Shown here one piece after another: positions 63,944 to 64,000 of a stretch of DNA of 64,000 nucleotides. A program made the position numbers and the translations under genes. The DNA comes from Marchantia polymorpha subsp. ruderalis (Eukaryota; Streptophyta; Marchantiopsida; Marchantiales; Marchantiaceae). The notes beneath the pieces were generated by a model. The model saw only the letters and a list, made by a program, of their open reading frames with translations, did no database searches and was not told where the DNA came from. The stretch spans positions 25,070,501-25,134,500 of the forward strand of contig AP031356.1 in NCBI GenBank assembly GCA_037833965.1. Direction: 5' to 3'. Position 1 is the first letter of the stretch, and every line of letters starts with the position of its first letter.

Positions 63944-64000
63944 TGTGAAGAGTTATCTCAAAGCTTGTAAACTCAAGCTAGTGTCATTCTAATTTGTAGA
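63944..64000 (+). repeat. Start of Copia 3' LTR, truncated by the window
   Basis: TGTGAAGAGTTATCTC directly follows a polypurine tract and has the TG start expected of an LTR. I did not find a matching 5' LTR in the window, so the boundary rests on the tract alone. Confidence 0.5.

Larger units (their letters stand above)
63400..64000 (+). mobile_element. Copia LTR retrotransposon, 3' end
   Basis: A plus-strand open segment, 63472-63741, encodes the end of a Copia RNase H: YCDNRSALHFEYQ then MKHINITYQFLKNRI. This matches the family pattern Cys-Asp-Asn-x-Ser-Ala, then Lys-His-Ile, then a histidine/phenylalanine-rich helix; here the usual His is Gln. The upstream acidic segment (YEAAKAKM near 63440) is cut off by a stop. 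Downstream a purine-rich tract (AAATGGGGAGA, 63932-63942) precedes TGTGAAGAG at 63944. This is the usual polypurine tract and 3' LTR start. The LTR runs off the window end. The copy is clearly degenerate. Confidence 0.72.

Overview
The window is nuclear DNA of a land plant. Its genes are split by many GT-AG introns, mostly 80 to 900 bases long, and their best matches in memory are plant families: plant-type ATG2, plant GID4, plant spermidine synthase and a class II small heat-shock protein. The rest is strongly AT-rich, decayed transposon sequence. Intron sizes and the mix of moderate-GC gene islands with very AT-rich spacers suggest a seedless plant, most likely a moss. That placement is inference, because no marker in the window settles the lineage.

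Layout. 1-3.2 kb is gene-poor, with one possible Copia remnant. 3.2-12.75 kb (minus strand) is a complete 14-exon ATG2 gene, including a 10-base micro-exon. 12.75-17.4 kb is the spacer upstream of ATG2 and GID4, which face away from each other. 17.4-19.8 kb (plus) is a complete 7-exon GID4 gene. About 21.8-33.9 kb is an AT-rich gene desert with AT microsatellites, a 180-base tandem duplication, a 60-base tandem duplication and a long inverted repeat. 34.6-38.2 kb (plus) is a spermidine synthase gene with a G-rich upstream region. 41.5-42.9 kb (minus) is a class II small heat-shock protein gene with introns. 43.5-46.2 kb (minus) and 47.2-47.6 kb (minus) hold coding-like exons that I could not identify. 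47.8-54.8 kb (plus) is a 14-exon gene for an unrecognised protein with PH-like, low-complexity and C-terminal WW parts, followed by a complex hairpin in its 3' region. 59.08-62.84 kb is a full-length but broken PIF/Harbinger DNA transposon with inverted termini and a TTA target duplication. 63.4 kb to the end is the 3' part of a Copia retrotransposon, running into the start of its 3' LTR.

The genes do not form an operon or an obvious pathway. ATG2 (autophagosome lipid supply) and GID4 (substrate receptor of a ubiquitin ligase) both serve catabolism, but their adjacency is probably chance. The least familiar item is the PH/low-complexity/WW gene. All exon models were read by eye from splice signals and reading-frame continuity. 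In the five full models the exon lengths sum to a multiple of three with no internal stop.
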